From: Pseudomonadota bacterium
GTDB taxonomy: Bacteria > Pseudomonadota > Alphaproteobacteria > Rhizobiales > Xanthobacteraceae
Length of the DNA: 12,443 bases
Assembly: GCA_023442085.1 (NCBI GenBank)
Contig: JAEZMT010000012.1
Span: 1-12,443, forward strand
Reading direction: 5' to 3'
Part shown: positions 1 to 6,163 of the stretch, piece after piece
How positions within the stretch are numbered: position 1 is the first letter of the stretch
How the letters are laid out: every line of letters starts with the position of its first letter
Program-made: the position numbers and the translations under genes
Notes under the pieces: generated by a model
Told to the model about the DNA's origin: nothing
The model's input: the letters and a program-made list of their open reading frames with translations, nothing else
Databases searched by the model: none

Positions 1-50
1 GACACCATCGCATCGTGCGCTTGGGGCCGGGGCGCAGACGACTGGCTCAT
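1..50 (-). CDS. Possible 5' end of a leftward gene, cut by the window edge
   Basis: Reading leftward from an ATG at 50-48, the frame stays open to the window edge for 16 codons (MSQSSAPRPQAHDAMV). This is far too short to identify. The 'HDAMV' segment is reminiscent of the stretch just before the winged-helix domain of FadR-type GntR regulators (often HD.VV..LR). A palindrome of the kind bound by that family lies 2 bases upstream of the ATG, which would suit an autoregulated gene. No good Shine-Dalgarno sequence is visible. Coding status and family are both guesses. Confidence 0.2.
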   Translation of the reverse strand, partial: MSQSSAPRPQAHDAMV

Positions 51-52
51 GA

Positions 53-63
53 ATTGGTCCAAT
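53..63. promoter_or_regulatory. ATTGG-T-CCAAT palindrome, possible GntR-type operator
   Basis: The sequence ATTGGTCCAAT has 5-base arms around one central base. The arms match the ATTGG/CCAAT half-sites of FadR/VanR-subfamily GntR operators; the Caulobacter VanR site, as I recall it, has two central bases (AT) rather than one. It sits 2 bases upstream of a possible leftward start codon at 50 and about 175 bases upstream of sixA. The symmetry is seen directly; the operator role is inferred. Confidence 0.3.
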
Positions 64-92
64 GAGAGACAGGCGATGCTGACGCCGCCAGC

Positions 93-123
93 TTGAGAAA
101 GCGTTTATTTGCGGCGCTCTAAT
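93..123 (+). promoter_or_regulatory. Weak sigma-70-like promoter candidate for sixA-ycjX
   Basis: TTGAGA at 93-98 matches the -35 consensus at 5 of 6 bases, and TCTAAT at 118-123 matches the -10 consensus at 5 of 6. The 19-base spacer is longer than the ideal 17. It would give a leader of about 110 bases before the sixA ATG at 240. The segment 91-130 is more AT-rich than its surroundings, as promoters in GC-rich genomes often are. Just after the -10, the inverted repeat ATGAC-N6-GTCAT (122-137) straddles the predicted start site and could be a control element. Confidence 0.25.
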
Positions 124-239
124 GACATTTCCGTCATCGCCGTCCGTGGGGGCGTGACGCTGCGGCGCGGCAGCAGGCGTTGCGCTGCACAGCCCGCCTG
201 CGTCATAAGGGGCCGCCCTTCGTCCACCGGTTGGTACCC

Positions 240-761
240 ATGCGCCGACTCATCTTGCTGCGCCATGCGAAGTCGGACTGGCCGGAAGGCATCGCCGATC
301 CGGAACGCCCGCTTTCGGCGCGGGGCCGCAACGCGGCGCCCCGCATCGGCGCCTATATCGCGCAGGAGCACCTGCTGGCCGACCGCATTCTGGTGTCACC
401 CGCCCGCCGCACGCGGGAGACCTGGGATCTCGTCGCCGCGCGTCTGCCGCCAGCCAAGGTGGTGGCGAGTGAGCCGCGCGTCTACGACGCCTCGGCCTCC
501 CGGCTCATGACCGTCCTGCGTGAGCAGCCGAAGGACGCGCACAGCGTGATGTTTGTGGGCCATAATCCCGGCCTCGAAGACCTCGCCGAGCTGCTTGTGG
601 CTTCCGGGCCGGCCCCCCATGTTGCAAGCATGGCAGAGAAATTCCCGACCGGCGCCCTTGCCGTCATAGACCTTCCCGTGGACGAGTGGAGCGCCGCCGC
701 GCCCGGCATCGGCCGCCTCGACCGCTTCGTCACCCCCCGCGATATCGGCGGAACCGACTGA
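240..761 (+). CDS. sixA: SixA-like histidine phosphatase
   Basis: A 173-residue protein of the histidine phosphatase (phosphoglycerate mutase-like) superfamily, SixA type. The catalytic RH motif is at the N-terminus (LLRHAKSDW, R8-H9) and the second active-site histidine is in GHNPG (H108). SPARRTRET near residues 53-61 supplies the conserved phosphate-binding arginine. The length is near that of E. coli SixA (161 residues), which removes phosphate from histidines of phosphotransfer proteins such as NPr or ArcB; the target here is unknown. The ATG at 240 is chosen because the RHG-type motif begins right after it. The in-frame TTG at 180 would add 20 residues that look non-coding. No strong Shine-Dalgarno sequence is visible. 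The stop codon is followed 2 bases later by the ycjX ATG, so the two genes are very probably co-transcribed and translationally coupled. Confidence 0.88.
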   Translation: MRRLILLRHAKSDWPEGIADPERPLSARGRNAAPRIGAYIAQEHLLADRILVSPARRTRETWDLVAARLPPAKVVASEPRVYDASASRLMTVLREQPKDAHSVMFVGHNPGLEDLAELLVASGPAPHVASMAEKFPTGALAVIDLPVDEWSAAAPGIGRLDRFVTPRDIGGTD

Positions 762-763
762 CG

Positions 764-2230
764 ATGGCGTTCTTCACGGACGCCGTGGACGATGCGCGCA
801 TCGCGCTTCAGGCTCTGGCGGACCGGGTGGAGGGGATCGCCCACCCCACCCTGCGCCTTGGTGTGACCGGCCTCTCGCGGGCAGGAAAGACCATCTTCAC
901 CACAGCGCTCATCCATGCCCTCACCAAGGGGGCGCGAATGCCGGTGTTCGAGCCCTACCAGTCGGGCCGTATCGCGCGCGCCGAATTGCAGCCCCAGCCG
1001 GACGACGCTGTGCCGCGCTTCGCCTATGAGGCCCATCTCGAGATGCTCGGGGCGGAGCGGCGCTGGCCGTCCTCCACCACCCGCGTCAGCGAGCTGCGCC
1101 TCGCCATTCGCTATGCCAACCGGCGCGGCAGCCTGAGGACTCTGACCCTCGACATCGTGGACTATCCCGGCGAGTGGCTGCTGGACCTGCCACTGCTCAA
1201 CATGTCCTACTCCGAATTTGCGCGGCAGAGCTTGGCTCTGGCCCGCGCCGGGGTGCGGGCGGAGGTCGCGGCGCCATTCCTGGCGGCAGTGGCCGATGCG
1301 CCGACGGACGGCCCCGCCGACGAGGCCCGGGCGCGGGAGGTGGCGGCGCGGTTCACGGACTATCTCGCCGCCTGCCGCAGCGAGCGGCTGGCCATGAGCC
1401 TGCTGCCACCCGGCCGCTTCCTCATGCCCGGCGACCTCGAAGGCTCGCCCGCCCTCACCTTTGCCCCTCTGGACGTGCCGGACACTCCCGCCCGCGCCGA
1501 TACGCTGGGAGCGATGATGGAGCGGCGGTTCGAGGCTTACAAGAACGCGGTCGTTCGCCCGTTCTTCCGCAATCACTTCGCCCGGCTCGACCGGCAGATC
1601 GTGCTGGTGGATACGCTCTCCGCGCTGAATGCGGGGCCAGACGCCCTCGCCGATCTGGAGCGGGCGCTGGATGGTATCCTCGCGGCCTTTCGCACGGGCC
1701 GGAACAGCCTCGTGAGCGCGCTTTTCCGGCCCCGCATCGAGAAGGTGCTTTTCGCCGCCACCAAGGCGGACCACCTCCATCGCGCCAGCCACGACCGGCT
1801 GGAGGCGGTGCTGGGGCGGCTTGTGGAGCGAGCGCGCGAGCGGGCGCAGGACCACGGCGCGGCCCTTGACGTGGTGGCGATCGCCGCCATCCGCGCCACG
1901 CGCGAGGCGCGGGTGCGGCGGGGCGGGCATGAGCTCGACGCCATCGTGGGCACGCCGGAGGCCGGGCAGAACGCCGGCGGCCATGTGTTCGATGGCGAAG
2001 AGGAGGTGGCGGTATTTCCGGGCGAGCTGCCGGCCAATCCCGATGCGCTGTTCGATCCCTCCGGCACCGGTTTCCGGGGGCTCTCATCGTCCATTGCGGG
2101 CGAGGCGCAGGGGGATGTGGACTTCCGCTTCTTGCGCTTTCGTCCGCCGGCGGGCATCGGCGACGGCCCGATCCCGCATATCCGGCTCGACCGGGCGCTT
2201 CAGTTCCTGCTCGCCGATCGGCTCACCTGA
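764..2230 (+). CDS. ycjX: YcjX-like P-loop NTPase (DUF463)
   Basis: A 488-residue cytoplasmic P-loop protein of the YcjX/DUF463 family. The Walker A motif GLSRAGKT is at residues 36-43. DYPG at 133-136 fits the G3 (DxxG) position, and TKAD at 333-336 fits the guanine-specificity (N/TKxD) position, so GTP binding is likely. The family is linked to stress responses in Gammaproteobacteria (ycjX-ycjF, phage-shock regulon neighbourhood), but its biochemical role is poorly known. The ATG at 764 gives the normal family N-terminus and lies 2 bases after the sixA stop; the upstream in-frame ATG at 686 lies inside sixA and is rejected. The usual partner ycjF (DUF697 membrane protein) is absent: the next gene is convergent and unrelated. 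No terminator is visible in the 34 bases before that gene. Confidence 0.92.
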   Translation: MAFFTDAVDDARIALQALADRVEGIAHPTLRLGVTGLSRAGKTIFTTALIHALTKGARMPVFEPYQSGRIARAELQPQPDDAVPRFAYEAHLEMLGAERRWPSSTTRVSELRLAIRYANRRGSLRTLTLDIVDYPGEWLLDLPLLNMSYSEFARQSLALARAGVRAEVAAPFLAAVADAPTDGPADEARAREVAARFTDYLAACRSERLAMSLLPPGRFLMPGDLEGSPALTFAPLDVPDTPARADTLGAMMERRFEAYKNAVVRPFFRNHFARLDRQIVLVDTLSALNAGPDALADLERALDGILAAFRTGRNSLVSALFRPRIEKVLFAATKADHLHRASHDRLEAVLGRLVERARERAQDHGAALDVVAIAAIRATREARVRRGGHELDAIVGTPEAGQNAGGHVFDGEEEVAVFPGELPANPDALFDPSGTGFRGLSSSIAGEAQGDVDFRFLRFRPPAGIGDGPIPHIRLDRALQFLLADRLT

Positions 2231-2245
2231 ACCGACGGCAGGCTC

Positions 2246-2273
2246 CCCGCTCAGAACTGCCCGCTCAGAACTT
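2246..2273. repeat. 14-base tandem duplication across the lipoprotein stop codon
   Basis: Two adjacent 14-base units (2246-2259 and 2260-2273) begin CCCGCTCAGAACT and differ only at the last base. The right-hand unit contains the stop codon and final residues of the leftward lipoprotein gene. The left-hand unit lies just beyond the stop, in the convergent gap with ycjX. It looks like a recent small duplication. The period is not a multiple of three, so it does not extend the reading frame. Confidence 0.8.
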
Positions 2274-2906
2274 GGCCGAAGCCCAGCGCACCATCTGCAC
2301 CAGCACCTGCTCCTGCGCCTGATCGAGCGCGGCGGTCGCATTGGCACCGGCGGACGACGCCGCAGGCACGGTGGCGCGGAACACCTGCGCGGCCAGGATG
2401 CGGCCGCTCTGGGTGCCGATGAGCTTGGCCGAGACTTCAACCACGGCCACCGGTCCCTGATCGGTAATGCGCAATGCGAAGGTGCGGATATCCGTCACCA
2501 ACGTGTAATCGGCGTTCACCCCGTCGCCAGGGCGGGCGACACGGCGCAGCTTGCTGGCGTTCTCGAACGCCTGAATGGTGCGCGCGTGGAGCAGCGCCGG
2601 GAGATTGTCGCTCCACTGGGCGTCGGCGAGGTAAGCCACCTGCCCGGCGCCCGGCTCCACCATGATCTTGTCGGTGTTGAGCACGGCGAGCGCGGTCGGC
2701 GCCACCACCACCAGCTGCCCGTTGCCGCTGCCGCCGGCGGTGAAGCCGCTGGGTGCGGAGAGATTGTAGGTCGGGAGAGGGGTGGAACCGCATCCGGAAA
2801 GGGACAGCGCGGCGGCAAGGAGCAGAACCACGCCAGCGACGCCGCGCGCGACGGCGGAGGCACTACGGTCCAGCAGGTCAGTACGAAGGGCGAAACGGTC
2901 GCTCAT
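2265..2906 (-). CDS. ABC-type transport auxiliary lipoprotein (PqiC-like)
   Basis: A 213-residue lipoprotein of the ABC_trans_aux family (formerly DUF330), which includes PqiC. The N-terminus has a basic n-region, a hydrophobic stretch (about residues 22-36) and a lipobox L-S-G-C with the lipidated cysteine at 39. Residue +2 is glycine, not aspartate, so Lol sorting to the outer membrane is expected. The mature part resembles the family: an early LPTYNLS segment, then a mixed alpha/beta domain ending in a helical region rich in Q, A and V. It is the last gene of the MCE transporter operon, 7 bases after the mlaD stop. By analogy with PqiC it would dock the periplasmic MCE assembly to the outer membrane, in place of an MlaA/MlaC route. 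The family call rests on lipobox, size and context; I could not run a profile search. Confidence 0.8.
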   Translation of the reverse strand: MSDRFALRTDLLDRSASAVARGVAGVVLLLAAALSLSGCGSTPLPTYNLSAPSGFTAGGSGNGQLVVVAPTALAVLNTDKIMVEPGAGQVAYLADAQWSDNLPALLHARTIQAFENASKLRRVARPGDGVNADYTLVTDIRTFALRITDQGPVAVVEVSAKLIGTQSGRILAAQVFRATVPAASSAGANATAALDQAQEQVLVQMVRWASAKF

Positions 2907-2913
2907 GATCGGC

Positions 2914-3837
2914 TCATCGCCCGTATTTCGGAATGGAGTTGCCGCCGCCCAGGATGAACTGCTGCGGATTGCGCTCGATGCCCCTCAGCACGCGATCGAT
3001 CTCGCCGAGGGTGCGGCGTCCGTCGGTCGCCAGCGCCTCGAACTGCTTGAGACCCGGTCCGGTGAAGCGGCTGATCTCGTTGGTGAGGAGCGCGGTCCGC
3101 TGGTCGAGATTGTCGGCGAGCTTTCGCACGGACGTTGCCGCCTCGGTGGCCTGGTTGAGCAGACCGTTCTTGTCCTCGGTCGCGGACTTCAGGTTCACCA
3201 CCACCTCGTCGACCCGCTGGGCCACGCCATTGAGCTGCTTTACGAGGGCGTTCGCCTGCTCAATGACGCTCGCCACGTCGTCGGACTTGGAGGCGACGGC
3301 CTGCGAGAAGGTGTCGATGTTGCGGATGATGTTCTTGATTTCGTCCGGATTGATGGAGTCGAGGACCACCTCGATCTTTTTCGCGACGCCCTGCGCGGTG
3401 TTGATGAGGCCCGACATGCCCGCACCACCGTCCGCGATGATGCGTGGATAGCCGTTCGGTCCGGCGGGGAGCGGCGGCGCATCCGGCTTTCCGCCGCGGA
3501 TGGACACCGCGATGATGCCGGTCAGGCCCTGCGACTCGAGCCCAGCGCGCGCATCCGCCAGCACCGGGACCTTGTTGTCGATGCCGACATGGACGAGCAC
3601 CTGTCCGGGCTGGCCGGGCACCAGGCCGAGGCTGGTCACCTGGCCCACGGGAATACCGTTGAACAGCACCGAGTTGCCTTGGCGCAGACCGGCCACGGAC
3701 CCGTCGAAGACGATCTCGTAGATCTTGCGAGCCGTGGAATCCTGCGGCCTCGCGAACCAGTACACGAAGCCGAACGCAGCCGCGATAACGGCCATCGTGA
3801 AGGCTCCGATGATGGTGTAGTTGGCCCGTGTTTCCAT
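2914..3837 (-). CDS. mlaD: MlaD-family MCE protein, lipid-binding subunit
   Basis: A 307-residue inner-membrane-anchored MCE protein. One N-terminal membrane segment (about residues 9-28, ending in FVYWFAR) is followed by a single MCE domain at about 40-120. That domain has the diagnostic run SVLFNGIPVGQVTSLGL and a central hydrophobic segment, GLTGIIAVSIRGG. The rest (about 140-300) is a long, charged, mostly helical region with a coiled-coil look. This makes it longer than E. coli MlaD (183 residues) and more like the extended MCE proteins that form a needle or tunnel across the periplasm. Such proteins form hexameric rings on the MlaE-MlaF complex and carry phospholipids. It follows the ATPase gene after 91 bases, the only loose join in the operon. 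The start is the first ATG and fits the family. Confidence 0.92.
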   Translation of the reverse strand: METRANYTIIGAFTMAVIAAAFGFVYWFARPQDSTARKIYEIVFDGSVAGLRQGNSVLFNGIPVGQVTSLGLVPGQPGQVLVHVGIDNKVPVLADARAGLESQGLTGIIAVSIRGGKPDAPPLPAGPNGYPRIIADGGAGMSGLINTAQGVAKKIEVVLDSINPDEIKNIIRNIDTFSQAVASKSDDVASVIEQANALVKQLNGVAQRVDEVVVNLKSATEDKNGLLNQATEAATSVRKLADNLDQRTALLTNEISRFTGPGLKQFEALATDGRRTLGEIDRVLRGIERNPQQFILGGGNSIPKYGR

Positions 3838-3894
3838 GCCTCATCCCGGTTTCGTTGCAACCTGCCCCGCTTGACCGGCCCACTCCTTGTCCCG

Positions 3895-3911
3895 GCGCGC
3901 CAGACGCGCGC
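3895..3911. other. GC stem-loop in the mlaF-mlaD gap
   Basis: GCGCGC (3895-3900) and GCGCGC (3906-3911) can pair around a 5-base loop. The hairpin lies early in the 91-base gap between the mlaF stop and the mlaD start. No T-run follows it on the coding strand, so a rho-independent terminator is unlikely. It could slow decay of the upstream mRNA or be chance in GC-rich DNA. Confidence 0.3.
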
Positions 3912-3928
3912 GATTGCCTCGATTGCGC

Positions 3929-4735
3929 CTAGCGGCGCACGTTCTGTACCGCCCTTGCCCGCGTGCCATGGAAATAGGCCCGTAGCCAGGGATGTTGTTC
4001 CGCCATCATGTCCTCGATCGTGCCCTGCGCGATCACCTTGCCGTCGGCGAGGGCCGCGATCCGGTCGCACACGGTATGCAGGCTGTCGAGATCGTGGGTT
4101 ACCATGAAAACCGTAAGCCCCAAAGTCTGTTGCAGCGTCCGGATCAGCTCGTCGAAGTCGCCGGCTCCGATCGGATCGAGACCCGAGGTCGGCTCGTCCA
4201 GAAAGAGGATTTCAGGATCGAGCGCCAGAGAACGCGCCAGCGCGGCCCGTTTTATCATGCCGCCGGACAGCTCGGAGGGTAACTTTTCGGCCACATCGCA
4301 TTTCAGGCCGACCATCTCGATCTTGGTGAAAGCGATCTCGTCGAGCAAACGTTGCGACAGCTTGAGATTTTCCCTGAGGGGGAACTGGATGTTCTGCTTG
4401 ACCGTGAGCGAGGAGAACAGAGCCCCCTGCTGAAAGAGGACACCCCAGCGCCGTTCCAACGCGGAACGCTCGCGCTCGGAGAGGTCGTCGAGGTTCTGCC
4501 CGAACACCTCCACGGTGCCGGAGGTCTTGGGCACGAGGCCGAGGATGGTCCGCGTCAGCACCGACTTGCCGCCGCCGGACGTTCCCACGAAGCCAAGGAT
4601 CTCGCCGCGATACACGTCCAGATCGAGGTGGTTGAGCACCACCCGGTCGCCGAACCCGACCACGATGTCGCGCACCCGGATGATGGCTTCGCGGCCGCTG
4701 GTCTGAAGGGTGGAGGGTAAGGTCTGTGCGTCCAT
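3929..4735 (-). CDS. mlaF: MlaF-type ABC transporter ATPase
   Basis: A 268-residue ABC ATPase. Visible motifs: Walker A GTSGGGKS (51-58), Q-loop FQQG (101-104), signature LSGGM followed by IKRAALARSLA (156-171), Walker B ILFLDEP (176-182), D-loop SGLDP, and H-loop histidine 214 in MVTHD. The LSGGM.KRAALAR signature is typical of the MlaF/Ttg2A group rather than of other importers. It would power the MlaE permease to move phospholipids through the MCE complex, on the cytoplasmic face of the inner membrane. Its ATG lies 6 bases after the permease stop, so the two are probably translationally coupled. The C-terminal tail after the H-loop is about 55 residues and ends in a basic stretch (RARAVQNVRR). 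No defect is seen. Confidence 0.94.
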   Translation of the reverse strand: MDAQTLPSTLQTSGREAIIRVRDIVVGFGDRVVLNHLDLDVYRGEILGFVGTSGGGKSVLTRTILGLVPKTSGTVEVFGQNLDDLSERERSALERRWGVLFQQGALFSSLTVKQNIQFPLRENLKLSQRLLDEIAFTKIEMVGLKCDVAEKLPSELSGGMIKRAALARSLALDPEILFLDEPTSGLDPIGAGDFDELIRTLQQTLGLTVFMVTHDLDSLHTVCDRIAALADGKVIAQGTIEDMMAEQHPWLRAYFHGTRARAVQNVRR

Positions 4736-4741
4736 GGCCGC

Positions 4742-5914
4742 TCACATGTCGATCGCGGCGAAGAACATGGCGAACACACCGTCCATAACAATGACGAGGA
4801 AGATGGCCTTCACCACCGAGGCGGTCGTGTGTGCGCCGAGCGATTCCGCGCTGCCACCGACCCTGAGGCCTTCCATGCAGGCGACAAGGCCGATGGTGGC
4901 GGCCATGAACGGCGCCTTGTACATGCCGACCTTGAACTGATCGAGGTCGATGGCGAGCTTCAGCCGGTCGAGGAACACGTCCGGCGTGATGCCGCCATAG
5001 CCCCATGACACGAGACCCGCGCCGAAGATGGCCGACATGGAGCCGATGAAGGTGAGCAGCGGCAGGGCGATGATGAGCGCGAGGATGCGCGGCACCACCA
5101 GCACCTCGATGGGATCGAAGCCCATCACCCGAAGCGCATCGATCTCCTCGCGCATGCGCATCGAGCCGAGCTCGGCGGTGTAGGCGCTGCCCGATCGGCC
5201 GGCGATCATGATGGAGACGATGAGCACGCCAAGCTCGCGCAGGACCAGCACACCCACCATGTCCACGACATAGATGTCGGCGCCGAACCGGCGGAAATTG
5301 AAGATGCCCTGCTGGGCCAGGATGCAGCCGATCAGAAAGGTGATCAGCAGGATGATCGGAACGGCGCGGAAGCCCACGCGGTCGATCTGGTTCACCATGG
5401 CGGTGAAGCGGAAGCTCCGCGGGCGGGCCACCACCCGAAGCATCGCTGCAACCGTCGCGCCGATGAAATTCAGGAGCGAGAGCGCATCCTTGGCGGCATT
5501 GACGACCTCATGGCCGAACCGCTCCAGGATGCCCTCGTGGCGGCGCGTGGGCGGCACCGGCTCGTGGCCCATGCGCGCCAGCTCTTCCAGGAGAACCTTG
5601 TAGCGCGGCGCCAGACCGACGACGGTTGGCTCGATCCCGGCGCCGGACCAGGCGCGGCGCAGCCGCTCCAGCAGGAGGGCGCCGAAGGTGTCCATACGCT
5701 CGACGGAGGCGAGATCGATCTCGACGCCCTTGGGCTTGGCATAGGAATGAACGGTGTCGTTGACCGCCAGCTCCAGCTCGTCGGCATATTCCGATGTCCA
5801 CGCACCGCGACCGGCCACTGTCAGGCGGTCGTCCTGGCTGTGCACGGAAATCAACGAGGCGTGCGGCAACGCGGCGTCTCCAACGGCGACCGGCGCGACG
5901 CACCGGCGGGTCAT
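4742..5914 (-). CDS. mlaE: MlaE-family permease with N-terminal STAS domain
   Basis: A 390-residue permease that combines what E. coli has as MlaB and MlaE. Residues of about 20-115 form a STAS domain (LISVHSQDDRLTVAGRGAW, then a beta strand EIDLASVERMDTFGALLL). Residues of about 150-385 are the MlaE/DUF140 membrane domain, with five or six hydrophobic segments and the family stretch MIAGRSGSAYTAELGSMRM, which contacts the ATPase. It starts a four-gene leftward operon. The ATG at 5914 is chosen because it puts the STAS domain about 20 residues in, and GAGG lies close upstream. An in-frame GTG at 6049 would add 45 residues with no domain and no Shine-Dalgarno. Upstream, TTGACC (5977-5972) is a fair -35, but no good -10 is at the right distance. 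Fused STAS-MlaE proteins are common in Alphaproteobacteria. Confidence 0.92.
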   Translation of the reverse strand: MTRRCVAPVAVGDAALPHASLISVHSQDDRLTVAGRGAWTSEYADELELAVNDTVHSYAKPKGVEIDLASVERMDTFGALLLERLRRAWSGAGIEPTVVGLAPRYKVLLEELARMGHEPVPPTRRHEGILERFGHEVVNAAKDALSLLNFIGATVAAMLRVVARPRSFRFTAMVNQIDRVGFRAVPIILLITFLIGCILAQQGIFNFRRFGADIYVVDMVGVLVLRELGVLIVSIMIAGRSGSAYTAELGSMRMREEIDALRVMGFDPIEVLVVPRILALIIALPLLTFIGSMSAIFGAGLVSWGYGGITPDVFLDRLKLAIDLDQFKVGMYKAPFMAATIGLVACMEGLRVGGSAESLGAHTTASVVKAIFLVIVMDGVFAMFFAAIDM

Positions 5915-6163
5915 AACCTCACACAGGCATTCGGGCCGATAGACCCGACGCCCTACCACGGCACCGGCCGCGGTCAAGTCCGACGCCCCGCTTGATCCAC
6001 CGGCGGCGCAGGCCCCCTGCGGATGCGCCCGCACCGGAGGCGTGGGCACAAACTAGCCATACAGATACGCGGTGGCGGCGTCGAGATCAGCCAGGACACA
6101 CCGTGCCACCATCGTCACATGCCCGACGATGGGGCGCCCGGAATCGGCTATTAAGCTTAATCC
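5915..6163. other. Divergent intergenic region between mlaE and the epimerase
   Basis: These 249 bases separate the leftward mlaE operon from the rightward epimerase and must hold both promoters. For the leftward operon, TTGACC (minus strand, 5977-5972) is a possible -35, with only a poor TAGGGC-like -10. For the epimerase, a TATTAA (6149-6154) overlaps the palindrome at its start codon; no -35 match is visible. I see no convincing small gene. The open frame extending mlaE upstream to 6049 has no ribosome-binding site. Confidence 0.5.
6150..6161. promoter_or_regulatory. Perfect 12-base palindrome at the epimerase start
   Basis: ATTAAGCTTAAT reads the same on both strands and ends 2 bases before the epimerase ATG at 6164. 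It is a strikingly AT-rich island in GC-rich DNA and occupies the place where a Shine-Dalgarno sequence would sit. A -10-like TATTAA overlaps its left end, which would put transcription start at or near the ATG. It could be an operator for a dimeric repressor, part of a leaderless promoter, or both. The palindrome is seen directly; function is inferred. Confidence 0.45.

Noticed and set aside
121..140. GTCAT-containing inverted repeat near 122-137 as a Pho box
   Set aside because: The half-sites are inverted, not direct repeats 11 bases apart, so it does not fit PhoB binding.
482..1984. 500-codon open frame on the minus strand opposite ycjX
   Set aside because: It lies wholly opposite sixA and ycjX, is rich in R, G, H and Q, shows no domain, and is explained by the high GC third positions of the + strand genes.
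2782..4107. 441-codon + strand open frame across mlaD and neighbours
   Set aside because: It is the complement of the mlaD, lipoprotein and ATPase genes, and its translation has no domain.
5915..6049. 45-residue N-terminal extension of the MlaE permease from a GTG
   Set aside because: No ribosome-binding site, no domain in the added part, and the ATG at 5914 gives the expected STAS-MlaE length.
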